From NCBI GenBank assembly GCA_949282745.1, contig CASDQM010000031.1, positions 1-64,000 on the forward strand: a stretch of 64,000 nucleotides of DNA. Reading direction: 5' to 3'. Below are positions 25,169 to 34,400 of this stretch, piece after piece (position 1 is the stretch's first letter; the number at the start of each line of letters is the position of its first letter). Source of the stretch: an uncultured Sutterella sp. GTDB taxonomy: Bacteria; Pseudomonadota; Gammaproteobacteria; Burkholderiales; Burkholderiaceae_F. The notes under the pieces were generated by a model, which saw only the letters and a list, made by a program, of their open reading frames with translations, ran no database searches and was not told the DNA's origin. The position numbers were made by a program, and so were the translations under genes.

Positions 25169-25822
25169 ATGCATCCGATTCTTCTTTCCTACGTTCCCGT
25201 CGCCGACATGGTTGCGCGCACCTTCGGCGAAGACTGCGAAGTGCTCCTTCACGACCTCACGACGCCGCAGCACTCGATTGTGCACGCCGCCAACAACCGC
25301 GTGACCGGCCGGCGCATCGGCGAGAGCTTCCGCAATCTCGTGCAGAAGGCTCTCTTCAGCGGAGACCGAGGGGAGGGAGAGGACTTCGTCGCGAACTACT
25401 ACTACGAGCACGAGGGCCGTCTCATCCGCTCCTCGAGCCTCCTGATCCGCGACGAAAAGGGTGTGCTCATCGGCGCGATGTGCATCAACGTCGACTGCAC
25501 GCACCTGCGCGAGAACATGCGCTGGCTCTCCCGCGCGATGCCCGACTTCGACGAGGCGGGGCTCGCCCGGGCCTCCGCCCGCAAGACGGAGGCGCCCGTC
25601 GAAGGCGACCGCAACGTTCAGAAGATGGTCTACGACCTCATCGACAAGATCCTCGACGAAGCGCGCGACACCGACACCAAGGAACGCCGCATCGAGGTGA
25701 TCCGCTTCATGAACGAGCGCGGGATCTTTCTCATGAAGGGGGCGCTCGAGCGCGTCGCGGACCGCCTCGGGATCTCGAAGGTGACGGTCTACAGCTACCT
25801 CGACGAAGTGCGGAAGAAATAA
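25169..25822 (+). CDS. PAS/HTH transcriptional regulator of the YheO/DauR family
   Basis: A 217-residue regulator. The N-terminal about 115 residues are a PAS-like sensor domain (the GEDCEVLLHDL and GVLIGAMCINVD segments are typical of the YheO domain). The C-terminus is a helix-turn-helix ending DRLGISKVTVYSYLDEV. YheO/DauR members sense small metabolites and act as repressors of nearby catabolic operons. The ATG at 25169 starts the family domain; the frame upstream does not match. It is divergent from the NuoF-GltD/hydrogenase/mdh operon, with the AT-rich dyads in between, so it is a likely regulator of it. Confidence 0.85.
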   Translation: MHPILLSYVPVADMVARTFGEDCEVLLHDLTTPQHSIVHAANNRVTGRRIGESFRNLVQKALFSGDRGEGEDFVANYYYEHEGRLIRSSSLLIRDEKGVLIGAMCINVDCTHLRENMRWLSRAMPDFDEAGLARASARKTEAPVEGDRNVQKMVYDLIDKILDEARDTDTKERRIEVIRFMNERGIFLMKGALERVADRLGISKVTVYSYLDEVRKK

Positions 25823-25838
25823 GAGACCTTCGCGAATC

Positions 25839-25880
25839 GGCCCGCCTCCGGCACATTCCGGAAGCGGGCCTCTTTTTCTT
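25839..25880 (+). terminator. Rho-independent terminator of the PAS/HTH gene
   Basis: GGCCCGC (25839-25845) pairs with GCGGGCC (25864-25870), with an inner CCGG/CCGG stem, followed by a T-rich run TCTTTTTCTTTTT. Confidence 0.9.
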
Positions 25881-25923
25881 TTTGCGGGCCGATCTTGCCC
25901 GCGGGACGGTGCTGGAAGCGGAC

Positions 25924-27129
25924 TTATCGGCCGGCCAAAACCTTCGCGAAGGCTTCGGCCGCGTACTCGACGTTGCCGTGATTGAGCCCCGCCACGCAGA
26001 TGCGGCCGTTCGCGACGCCGTAGACGGCGTACTTGTCGCGAAGTTCCTGCATCATTTCCTTCGTGAGGCCCGTGAAGGAGAACATCCCCTTTTGTCCGAC
26101 GACAAAGGAAAGGTCCACGCCGTGGCGTTCGCCCGCCTCGGCAAAGAGCCGGCGCATGAGGACCATGCGTTCGCGCATTTCGTCGACTTCAAGCCGCCAG
26201 CGGGCTTCGAGTTCGGGATCGGCGAGGACTTCCGCGACGACGGCGCCCGCGAACTTCGGCGGATTGGAGTACGAGGAACGAACAAGGCTCTTCAGGATCG
26301 ATTCGACCGTGCGCTTTTCCTCGTTCGAGCGCGTGAGGACATGAAGCGCCCCGGCGCGCTGGCCGTAGAGCGCAAAGTTCTTGGAAGAGGAGGCCGCAAC
26401 GAGGGTCGCGACGCCTTCGTCCGCAAAGAGGCGCGGCGCGTAGCCGTCTTCCTCGAGCCCGTCGCCCAAGCCCTGATAGGCGATGTCGAGAAGCGGCACG
26501 AGGTTTCGTTCCTTCACGATCTTCACGACTTCGGCCCAGGCGTCCTTGGGAAGGTCCACGCCCGTCGGGTTGTGGCAGCACGCGTGGATGAGGACCATCG
26601 TGTTGGCGGGAAGGGTCGAAAGCGCCGAGCGCATGCCGTCGAAGCGAAGCCCGCCCTTGGTGCGGTTGTAGTAAGGGTAGGTGGCGACCTCAAGCCCGGC
26701 GAGCTTGAAGATCGCGATGTGGTTCCCCCAGGTGGGGTCCGACACGACGACGAGTTTGACGCCGAGGACGTTTTTCGCAAAGAGCGCGGCGAGATAGAGC
26801 GCGCCCGTCCCGCCGATCGTCTGCACGGTGGCGGCGGTCTCGGAGAGGAGAGGCGCCCGTTCGGAACCGAAGAGAAGACGGCGCACGCCCTCGTTGTAGG
26901 CGGGCAGGCCCGACATCGGGATGTAGGCGTGGGGTTCGCGGCGCGCCAGAACGCGCTTCGTCGCTTCCTCCACGGTCGGAAGAAGCGGCATCACGCCCGC
27001 GTCCGTGAGGTAGGCGCCCACCGTGAGGTTCACCTTTTCGGGGCGTTCGTCCTTCTGAAAGACTTCGTTGAGCCCGAGGATGGGATCGTCGGGCCGGGGC
27101 TGAAGTTGAGAAAAAAGTTCGTTTTGCAT
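25924..27129 (-). CDS. Aspartate/aromatic amino acid aminotransferase (class I)
   Basis: A 401-residue PLP aminotransferase. Signatures are NLTVGAYLTDAGVMP at the N-terminus, HACCHNPTGVD, the PLP lysine in SSSKNFALYGQRAGAL, and the Arg that binds the carboxylate near GRICVAGL at the C-terminus. This is the AspC/TyrB type, transferring the amino group between aspartate or aromatic amino acids and 2-oxoglutarate. Substrate preference cannot be read directly. The gene is flanked by a 170-nt gap on the glnD side and by the convergent regulator gene on the other. Confidence 0.93.
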   Translation of the reverse strand: MQNELFSQLQPRPDDPILGLNEVFQKDERPEKVNLTVGAYLTDAGVMPLLPTVEEATKRVLARREPHAYIPMSGLPAYNEGVRRLLFGSERAPLLSETAATVQTIGGTGALYLAALFAKNVLGVKLVVVSDPTWGNHIAIFKLAGLEVATYPYYNRTKGGLRFDGMRSALSTLPANTMVLIHACCHNPTGVDLPKDAWAEVVKIVKERNLVPLLDIAYQGLGDGLEEDGYAPRLFADEGVATLVAASSSKNFALYGQRAGALHVLTRSNEEKRTVESILKSLVRSSYSNPPKFAGAVVAEVLADPELEARWRLEVDEMRERMVLMRRLFAEAGERHGVDLSFVVGQKGMFSFTGLTKEMMQELRDKYAVYGVANGRICVAGLNHGNVEYAAEAFAKVLAGR

Positions 27130-27299
27130 GAAAGCCGTCCTCGTCGTTCAGAGTGAAAGTTCCTCCACTATACGGCGGGGCGGAAACGGGCGGGGCGCCG
27201 CGCAAAAGAAATTTCTGCTTTTGCGCGACTTCTCAAAGAAACTCAGGCGTTTCGCCTACGGCATTCTTATGATCCGCGTGGGAGAAGACGTCGGCGACT

Positions 27300-29867
27300 T
27301 TACGCCGCGGGTTCGAGCACCTTGATGATCTCCGCCTCGATCGCAAGAAGCGTCGCTTCGTCGCGCAGGACCGGCCCGTCGATCAGGAAGACGTCTTCGA
27401 CGCGCTCGCCGAGCGTCGTGATCTTCGCCGTCTGCAGGTTGATGTTGTGCCGCGCGAGGATGTCGGAGATGTCGTAGACGAGTCCGAGGCGGTCCGTGCA
27501 GATGACGTTCAAAAGCCAGGCCTTTCCGGAAGCGGTCGGGACGATCGTCACCATGGGGCGCGTCGGGAAGTGGCGCGAGCGGCGCGAGAGCTTTCCGCGG
27601 CGGGGCTTCGGAACGGGGTTTTCAACGTTGAGCGCATCGGGGAGTTCGCGCTCGATCTTTCGGGCGGTGCGCTCGGGCGTGTCGTGCTCGAAGGGGTCCG
27701 TCACGAGGAGCGTGTCGAGCGCCCAGCCGTGCTGCGTCGTGTGGATGCGCGCGTCCATGATCGAGAGGCTCTTCGCGCCGAAATAGGCGACCATGCGAAG
27801 GAAAAGGTCCTTCTGGTCGGGCGTGTAGACGAGTACCTGCAGGCCCCCGAGGGTCGGGTGTTCGCGCACGCGCACCAAGGGCGTGCGGTCTTCAAGGTGC
27901 CCCGCCGTCGAGAGGGCGTGCCAGACGATGTCGTCCGTCGTGTTGCGAAGGAAGTAGACGACGTCGAGCTCGCGCCAGAGCGCGTCGCGCTCGGCTTCGG
28001 AGAGCTTTCCTTCGAGCCTTGCGCAGACTTCGCGGCGACGTTCGAGCACGGCCGTCTTCGGCGTCACCCAGGTCCCCTTGAGGCGCGAGAGCGTCGTGCG
28101 GTAGAGCGCTTCGAGAAGCTGCGCCTTCCAGGGATTCCACACCTTGGGGCTCGTCGCGCGGATGTCGGCGACCGTGAGGAGATAGAGGGCGTCGAGCCGC
28201 TCCTTCGTCTTCACGACCTTCGCGAAGCCGTCGATCACCTGCGGGTCGGAAATGTCGCGCTTTTGCGCCGTGAGGCTCATCGTGAGGTGTTCGCGCACGA
28301 GAAAGCACATGAAGTCGATGTCTTCCTCGGCGAAGTGCATGGAGCGCGCCCAGGCTTCGAGGCGCTTCGCCCCGATTTCCTCGTGGCGACCTCCGAGTCC
28401 CTTGCCGATGTCGTGAAAGAGCCCTGCGATAAGGAGGCGCCAGTTCCGGTCGAGCCCCGCCATGATGTCCGAGCAGAAGGGATATTCGTGCGCGAAGTCG
28501 CTTCGCGCAAAGCGCCGGATGTTCCGGACGACGCGAAGCGTGTGCTGATCGACCGTGAAGATGTGGTAGAGGTCGTGCTGCATCTGCCCGACGATGTGCC
28601 GGAAGGGAAGGAGATAGCGCCCGAGAATCCCCCAGAGGTTCATTTGCTTCAGGGCGTGGTAGGTGCCGCGGGGAAGTTGCAGGATCTTGAGAAAGGTCTC
28701 GTGGTTTTTCGGATCGTTTCGGAAATCGTCGTCGATCCCGAGGGACGCGTGCCAGAGGGCGCGCAGAAGGCGCGTCGACATGCGCTTCAATTCCATGTGC
28801 TCGGCAAAGACGAGGAAGGTCTCGAGCATGGCGCTCGGGCGCTTTTCAAAGAGCTTCGGGTCGTCGATGTCCATTTCGTCGCTGCGGGCCGTAAAGCCCG
28901 GCGCGATCGGAAGGACCTTGGCGCCCGTCATGTCGCCAAGGAGCCGGTCGGAGAGCGCGTAGAGCTGCAGCTGCGACATCTGCACGACCTGCTGGGCGTT
29001 TCGGTAATAGGCCTTCATAAGGCGTTCGGACGCGCGCATGGGACCCGCGGGAAGCCAGCCGAGGCGTTGCGCGAGCGCTTCCTGCAGGTCGAAGATCAGA
29101 CGGTCTTCGTGGCGCTTCGCGCAGAGGTGCAGGTTGATGCGAAGGTGGCTGAGAAAATCGTGGACGCGGTAGAGCGTCTCGACTTCCTCTTCGGAGAGAA
29201 GCCCCGACTTCGCGAGGTCGCGAAAGTCGGTCGCGATGTGCGCGGCCTTCGCGCACCAGAGAAAGACCTGAATGTCGCGCAGGCCCCCGGGGCTCTCCTT
29301 GATGTTGGGTTCGAGCGAGTAGGGAGTGTCTTCGTGCCGCTGGTGACGCCGCGCGAGTTCGAGCATCTTCTTCTGAAAGTAGTCCTTGGCGTCGAGCTGC
29401 GCGTGAAAGCGCTCGAGCGCCCGCGTGAGAAGCGCTTCGTCACCGCTCAGAAGGCGCTCTTCAAGGTAGGTCGTCGCGACCGACACGTCGCGCGCGGCCT
29501 CTTCAAGAAAGGCCGTCTCGCTTCGTACCGCGGCGCCCACGGGGAGACCGAAATTCCAGAGTTCCGCAAGGAAATTCGAAATGCGCTCTCCGAGCGCCGC
29601 ATCGTCCGCGAGCTTGTCCTCCATGAGAATGAGGAGGTCAATGTCGGAATAGGGATAGAGTTCTTCACGCCCGCAGCCGCCCACGGCGACCAGGGCAAAG
29701 CCTTCGTGCGGGAGGTCGAAAAGGTCGGCGAGCGCCGTCAGAGCGCGGTCGAGCGCACGGCTGTGGTCGCGCAGGAAGTCGCCCGCGTGCGGGGCGCGTT
29801 CGTAACGGTCGACGAGGACTTCGCGCTCGGCGCGGAATTGCTCGATGATGGAGGCGGCATCGGTCAT
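27300..29867 (-). CDS. glnD: Bifunctional PII uridylyltransferase/uridylyl-removing enzyme GlnD
   Basis: The nitrogen sensor that uridylylates or deuridylylates PII in response to glutamine. The 855-residue product has the full family architecture: a nucleotidyltransferase domain with GGCGREELYPYSDIDLLIL (about residues 62-80), a central helical linker, an HD hydrolase domain with LFHDIGKGLGG, and two C-terminal ACT domains (about 690-760 and 790-855) that bind glutamine. It starts at ATG 29867. No adjacent glnB or map gene is present. Confidence 0.96.
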   Translation of the reverse strand: MTDAASIIEQFRAEREVLVDRYERAPHAGDFLRDHSRALDRALTALADLFDLPHEGFALVAVGGCGREELYPYSDIDLLILMEDKLADDAALGERISNFLAELWNFGLPVGAAVRSETAFLEEAARDVSVATTYLEERLLSGDEALLTRALERFHAQLDAKDYFQKKMLELARRHQRHEDTPYSLEPNIKESPGGLRDIQVFLWCAKAAHIATDFRDLAKSGLLSEEEVETLYRVHDFLSHLRINLHLCAKRHEDRLIFDLQEALAQRLGWLPAGPMRASERLMKAYYRNAQQVVQMSQLQLYALSDRLLGDMTGAKVLPIAPGFTARSDEMDIDDPKLFEKRPSAMLETFLVFAEHMELKRMSTRLLRALWHASLGIDDDFRNDPKNHETFLKILQLPRGTYHALKQMNLWGILGRYLLPFRHIVGQMQHDLYHIFTVDQHTLRVVRNIRRFARSDFAHEYPFCSDIMAGLDRNWRLLIAGLFHDIGKGLGGRHEEIGAKRLEAWARSMHFAEEDIDFMCFLVREHLTMSLTAQKRDISDPQVIDGFAKVVKTKERLDALYLLTVADIRATSPKVWNPWKAQLLEALYRTTLSRLKGTWVTPKTAVLERRREVCARLEGKLSEAERDALWRELDVVYFLRNTTDDIVWHALSTAGHLEDRTPLVRVREHPTLGGLQVLVYTPDQKDLFLRMVAYFGAKSLSIMDARIHTTQHGWALDTLLVTDPFEHDTPERTARKIERELPDALNVENPVPKPRRGKLSRRSRHFPTRPMVTIVPTASGKAWLLNVICTDRLGLVYDISDILARHNINLQTAKITTLGERVEDVFLIDGPVLRDEATLLAIEAEIIKVLEPAA

Positions 29868-30106
29868 GCGTCTGCAGGGCGGGGAGCGGCGCTCGGAGGC
29901 GCCGCACCTTTCCGCCTTCTTGTGGTTGTCGGTTTGAATGAGAAGAAAGGAGGCTCTCGGACGAGCGGAGGCGGTCCTTTTCCAGTGTTAGAAGCAGTCT
30001 ATAGCGCTTGACGCGCACTGTGGTCGGTTCGCCTCGAAAAGGAGGAAAACCGTCCGGAGACGCCGAAGAAAGGCGCATTCTCGAGCGCCCGGTCGGGTTC
30101 GGGAAC

Positions 30107-30289
30107 ATGACGGGCTGGGGCGAAGCGGGCTTCATGGAGCGCTTCGGCGTCCCCGCCGTCTACTTCGGGCCGGGCGACCCGAAGTTCTCCCACACGCCCG
30201 AGGAGCGTTGCCTCACCGCCCGCATCCGCGAGGCGGAAGCGGTCTTCCTTTCTCTGGCCGAATCCTGGCTCGCGGACGGTAGGGGTTGA
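30107..30289 (+). pseudogene. C-terminal remnant of an M20 peptidase (acetylornithine deacetylase-like)
   Basis: Plus-strand codons 30107-30289 encode a segment (GWGEAGFMERFGVPAVYFGPG, then SHTPEERC) that looks like the C-terminal end of an M20-family metallopeptidase, where such enzymes carry the GPG and HTP/HxPDE motif. No catalytic N-terminal part is found upstream; that space is the glnD leader on the other strand. It is therefore most likely a decayed fragment. The longer frame to 30008 does not extend the similarity. The rest of the 426-nt interval 29868-30293 shows no other gene. Confidence 0.5.
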
Positions 30290-30293
30290 CGAC

Positions 30294-31484
30294 TCAGCGC
30301 GTACGCCGCCCCGCCTCTTCGCGGGCGGCGGCGTCGACCGCGGCGATCAGGGCCGGGTCGTTGAAGGGTACGTGCACCGAGGCGAATCGGTCAAAGGGTG
30401 CGATGCCGTACTGCGCGAGAACGTCCCGCGCCCACTTGTCGCTCGGCATCACCTTGCGGGCCGAGAGTCCCCCGTGAAGGGTGCGCGCGGAAGCCACCCC
30501 TTCAGGGAAGGCACGGCATTCCGGGAAGGCTTCGAGAAGACGCGAAACATAGCGGCGCAGGTCTTCGAGCGTGCAGTTGGAGACGCCGCCCTTGGTGACG
30601 GGACGCGTGTAGCGGCACATCGGACGCCCGTTGGGCGCGCGCCCGCTCACGACGATCGGCTCGTTGCCGGGGTGCCCGATCGTAAGAAGCGAAGCGTCCT
30701 CCCTGCGGATTTCGGCGAAGAACCCCACGAGCGACGGATGCGTTTTGCGCAGAATCGCCGTGAAGCGCGAACACTCCGGAACAAAGAAGAAAATCGCCCC
30801 GTCGCCGCTGGTGGCGGCGAGGAGGTCCGCCGCATAGGCGTTGAAGACGTCGTCGTCGGTCTGGGCGCGAAGCACCACGGCGTCGCGCTCGTAAATGAGA
30901 ACGCCAACGCCCCGGTCGCTCGCCGGAACGGGCGGCCAGCTCGGCGTTTCGCGGGCCGTAACGACGGCGCTTCGCGGATCGGTTCCTTCGGCGGGCGCCG
31001 TCGAGAGCGGCACGAAGCTTCCGTAGGGAAGGGCGCGCGAGAGTTCGAGACGTGCTTCGTTCACGTCGGTCGAAACGATGGAGACGAGCGGAAAATCGCC
31101 CGCAAGCGGTCCGTAGGAAAAGACGTTCGAGCGCGGCAAAAAGCGCATTTCCGGTTCGTGCGAGGGTTCGTAGGCAACGCCTGCCGAAGCCCATTCCTCG
31201 TCTTCGTCGCGCTCCTCGACTTCCTCTTCGGAAGTCGCCGTCACGCTCTCGGAGACGACGGCCGGCGCGGGATCGTTCATGAGTCCTTCGCGCTCGCCCG
31301 TCTCGATGAGGGTCGCGGCCATCCCCGAGCGGATCGGCGCGGGAAGGCGCTCGAGCGCGGCGGCGATGACTTCGGCCTCTTCGTTGAGAATCGACGAAAT
31401 CGAGGGCGGGAGCTGCGGAAGGAGCGAAAGGCGGCCTTCCTCGGCGATGCGCTTCAAAACGCGTGCGGCAAGATCCAAACGCAT
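30294..31484 (-). CDS. Unknown protein encoded after the SNF2 helicase
   Basis: A 396-residue protein starting MRLDLAARVLKRIAEEGRLS. The first about 65 residues look helical; residues about 75-105 are a very acidic low-complexity linker; the rest (about 110-385) is a mixed domain with no signature I recognise. It contains two conserved-looking cysteines (CRYTRPV and SNCTLEDL) and the C-terminus is Ala/Arg-rich. It starts 12 nt after the SNF2 helicase stop on the same strand, so it is probably co-expressed with and perhaps a partner of that helicase. Confidence 0.6.
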   Translation of the reverse strand: MRLDLAARVLKRIAEEGRLSLLPQLPPSISSILNEEAEVIAAALERLPAPIRSGMAATLIETGEREGLMNDPAPAVVSESVTATSEEEVEERDEDEEWASAGVAYEPSHEPEMRFLPRSNVFSYGPLAGDFPLVSIVSTDVNEARLELSRALPYGSFVPLSTAPAEGTDPRSAVVTARETPSWPPVPASDRGVGVLIYERDAVVLRAQTDDDVFNAYAADLLAATSGDGAIFFFVPECSRFTAILRKTHPSLVGFFAEIRREDASLLTIGHPGNEPIVVSGRAPNGRPMCRYTRPVTKGGVSNCTLEDLRRYVSRLLEAFPECRAFPEGVASARTLHGGLSARKVMPSDKWARDVLAQYGIAPFDRFASVHVPFNDPALIAAVDAAAREEAGRRTR

Positions 31485-31496
31485 GACGACTCCTTC

Positions 31497-34400
31497 TTAG
31501 AGGGACAGACGGAAGAGTTGATCGAGCTCGTCGTTCGAGAGATCGCCGAGCCAGTTTTCGCCCGAGTGGACCGTGAGGTCCGTCAGACGGCGCTTCTGCG
31601 TGAGGAGTTCGTTGACGCGCTCCTCAAAGGTCCCCGCCGAAATGAAGCGGTAGACGAGAACGTCGCGGCGCTGTCCGATGCGGTGCGCGCGGTCGGTCGC
31701 CTGGTCTTCGACGGCGGGATTCCACCAGAGGTCGTAGTGGACGACCGCGGAGGCGGCCGTGAGGTTGAGACCCGTGCCGCCCGCCTTGAGGCTCACGATC
31801 ATCGTGCGCACCGTGCGGTCGTTCTGGAAGCGGTCCGTCATGCGGGCGCGGCGCTCGCGCGTGACGCCCCCGTGCAGAAAGTCAGGGCGCTCGCCCGTCG
31901 CCTTGGCGATCCATTCCTGCAGACGCTCGCCCATCTCGCGGAACTGCGTGAAGATGAGGACCTTTCGGTCGCTCTCGCGGCATTCCGACAGGATTTCGAG
32001 AAGCGCCACGCCCTTGCCGGCGTCGGGCTTTTCAGAGCGTGTGCCGAGGAACTGCGAGGGCGAGTTGCAGATCTGCTTCAACTTCATGATGAGCGTGAGC
32101 ACGATGCCGCGGCGCTGTGCGAGCGTCATCGAGCGGTCTTCGCCGCGAAGTTTCCTCATCGATTCGTCGAGCGTCTTCGCGTAGAGCGCCGCCTGCTCCT
32201 TCGTAATCGACGTGAAGCGGTCGATCACGTTCTTTTCCGGAAGATCCCGAATGATCGACTTGTCCGACTTCACGCGGCGGATCATGAAGGGAGCGGTGAG
32301 ACGGCGGAAGGCCTCGAGGCGCGCGGGATCGTGGTCGATTTCGATGGGCGTCGCGTACTCGCGCTGAAAGTCCGTGGCCGAGCCGAGGAGTCCCGGCATC
32401 ACGACCGAGAGGATCGACCAGTATTCCATCAGGCGGTTTTCCACGGGCGTCCCCGTCATCGCGATCACGGCGTCGGCCGTAAGCGACCGGACGGCGCTCG
32501 ACTGCGCGGCGGCGGGGTTTTTGACGGCCTGCGCTTCGTCGAGCACGACGAGGCGCCATCGGCGGCTCTTCAGAACCTCCACGTCGCGGCGAAGCGTGCC
32601 GTAGCTCGTGAGCGTCACGTCGGGCAATTTTTCCGGCATCGCGCGGTCCAGACCGTGGTAGAGCCCCACGGTGAGCGTGGGCGAGAAGCGTTCGATTTCG
32701 CGCGCCCAGTTCGTGAGCACCCCCATGGGGAGGACGCAGAGAATCTTCTTTTCGGCGAGTTCGCCCGATTCCTTCAACTGCGTCATCGCGGCGATCGCCT
32801 GCAGAGTCTTGCCCAGGCCCATGTCGTCGGCGATGAGGCCGCCGAAACCGAGACGCAGGTTCTTCATGAGCCACGAGTAGCCGCGGTGCTGATAGGGGCG
32901 CAGTTCCGCGTGGAGACTGGCCGGCACGGGGAGGTCCTTCACGTCGGTGAGCGCACGCAGGCGCTCGCGCAGATCGTCGTCGGCGAGCACCTCGGCGCCG
33001 CGCCATTCGCCCGTGAGGGTTGCGCGCAGACGCTCGAAGGGGTCGGACGCCTTCTTCGCGATCTCCTCCATGTCTTCGAGGACCTTCGGGTCCAGGAAGA
33101 CGAATTCGTCGTCGATCGGGATGACGTTGCCGACTTCGTCCATGAGCTTGCGAAGTTCCTCGAGCGTCATCGTGCGCGAGCCGATCGCGACTTCCCAGCG
33201 GAATTCGCTCAAGGTTTCGCGCGTCAGGAAACTTCCGACGCCGCCCCCCGGAATCGTGCCGACGCGCGCGACGAGGCGCGGGCGAAGAAGGCCGCGCAGT
33301 TTTCCGGGCAACACGAGCGGAACGCCGAGCCAGGCGATCTGCGGGGCGATCTCGGTGAAGAAGGTCTTGAGAAACGCGGGCTCGAGCGTCATCGTGCCGC
33401 GCCCGTTGAGCAAAGCCGAGAGCGCGGGCAGGGCCTTCACGAAGGCCGCGAGCGCCGAGGCGGCCGCATAGCGGTGCGTCTGCCAACGGGGCGACGTGAG
33501 AAGGAGCGAATAGGGGACGGGAGAGGACCCAAACTCGCCCTTTTCATGGAGTTCCTCCTCCTTCTTGCGCGTTTCGGCGTCGAACTTGAGTTCGCGGTGC
33601 GAGGCTTCGCGCGAAAGAATCCCGAAAGTAAGTTCGGTTCGGCCCTTCGCGAGGCGCGTGAGCGTGAGCGCGGGCATCCACGGGTAGAGGCTTGCGAGCT
33701 GGAAGGGACGGAAGGCCGCGAGAAGAAGCTTCATCGGACGGTCCGTGAGGAGCCCGTCAAGCGTAGAGGTGTCTTCGCCCAAAAGAAGCGCCGTCGGCAG
33801 ATTCGCCTTTTCCACGTCGTGCGAGTAGGCGGCAAAGAGCGCCTTGATCGCGTCGGAGAGCGCCAGAAGGACGATCGTGCGCACGCGCCGTTCGTTTTCC
33901 GCGTCGGACACCGCCGTGCGGGCGGGCGCGGTCCCCTCGTCGTTCACCGTTTTCGTCTTTTCGTCCGAAGGCTCGTCGGAGGGGTCTTCGGGGAGTTCGG
34001 GCGCAAGGAACCCGGCGTTCGCAAGTGTCTCGGGGTCGACGAGATCGTCGGTTCGGTAGGTGAGCGCCGCCGAGAGCGTCTGAAAGACGGCCTTGACGCC
34101 GTCGTTTTGCAGGGCCGGCACCCAGAGAAGGCGCGGGGCGGGATGTTCGACTTCGGCCGCCCGATAGAGAATCGGACGGATCTGGCCCGAGAGGATGAGG
34201 CGCGCGGCGGCGCGCACGACGGCGCGGCGCGATTCGATGTCGCGCGTCATCGCCTCGGTTTCGGCGTTCGTGAGGGCGAGAAGGGCCGCCGCTTCGCGGG
34301 CGGGCGTGACTTCGCGCTCGAGCGCTTCGAATTCGGCGTTCGAGAGGCGGATGCGCGAGCGCGCGAAAAGTCGTTCCACGAGCTTTCGCCGCAGATCGGC

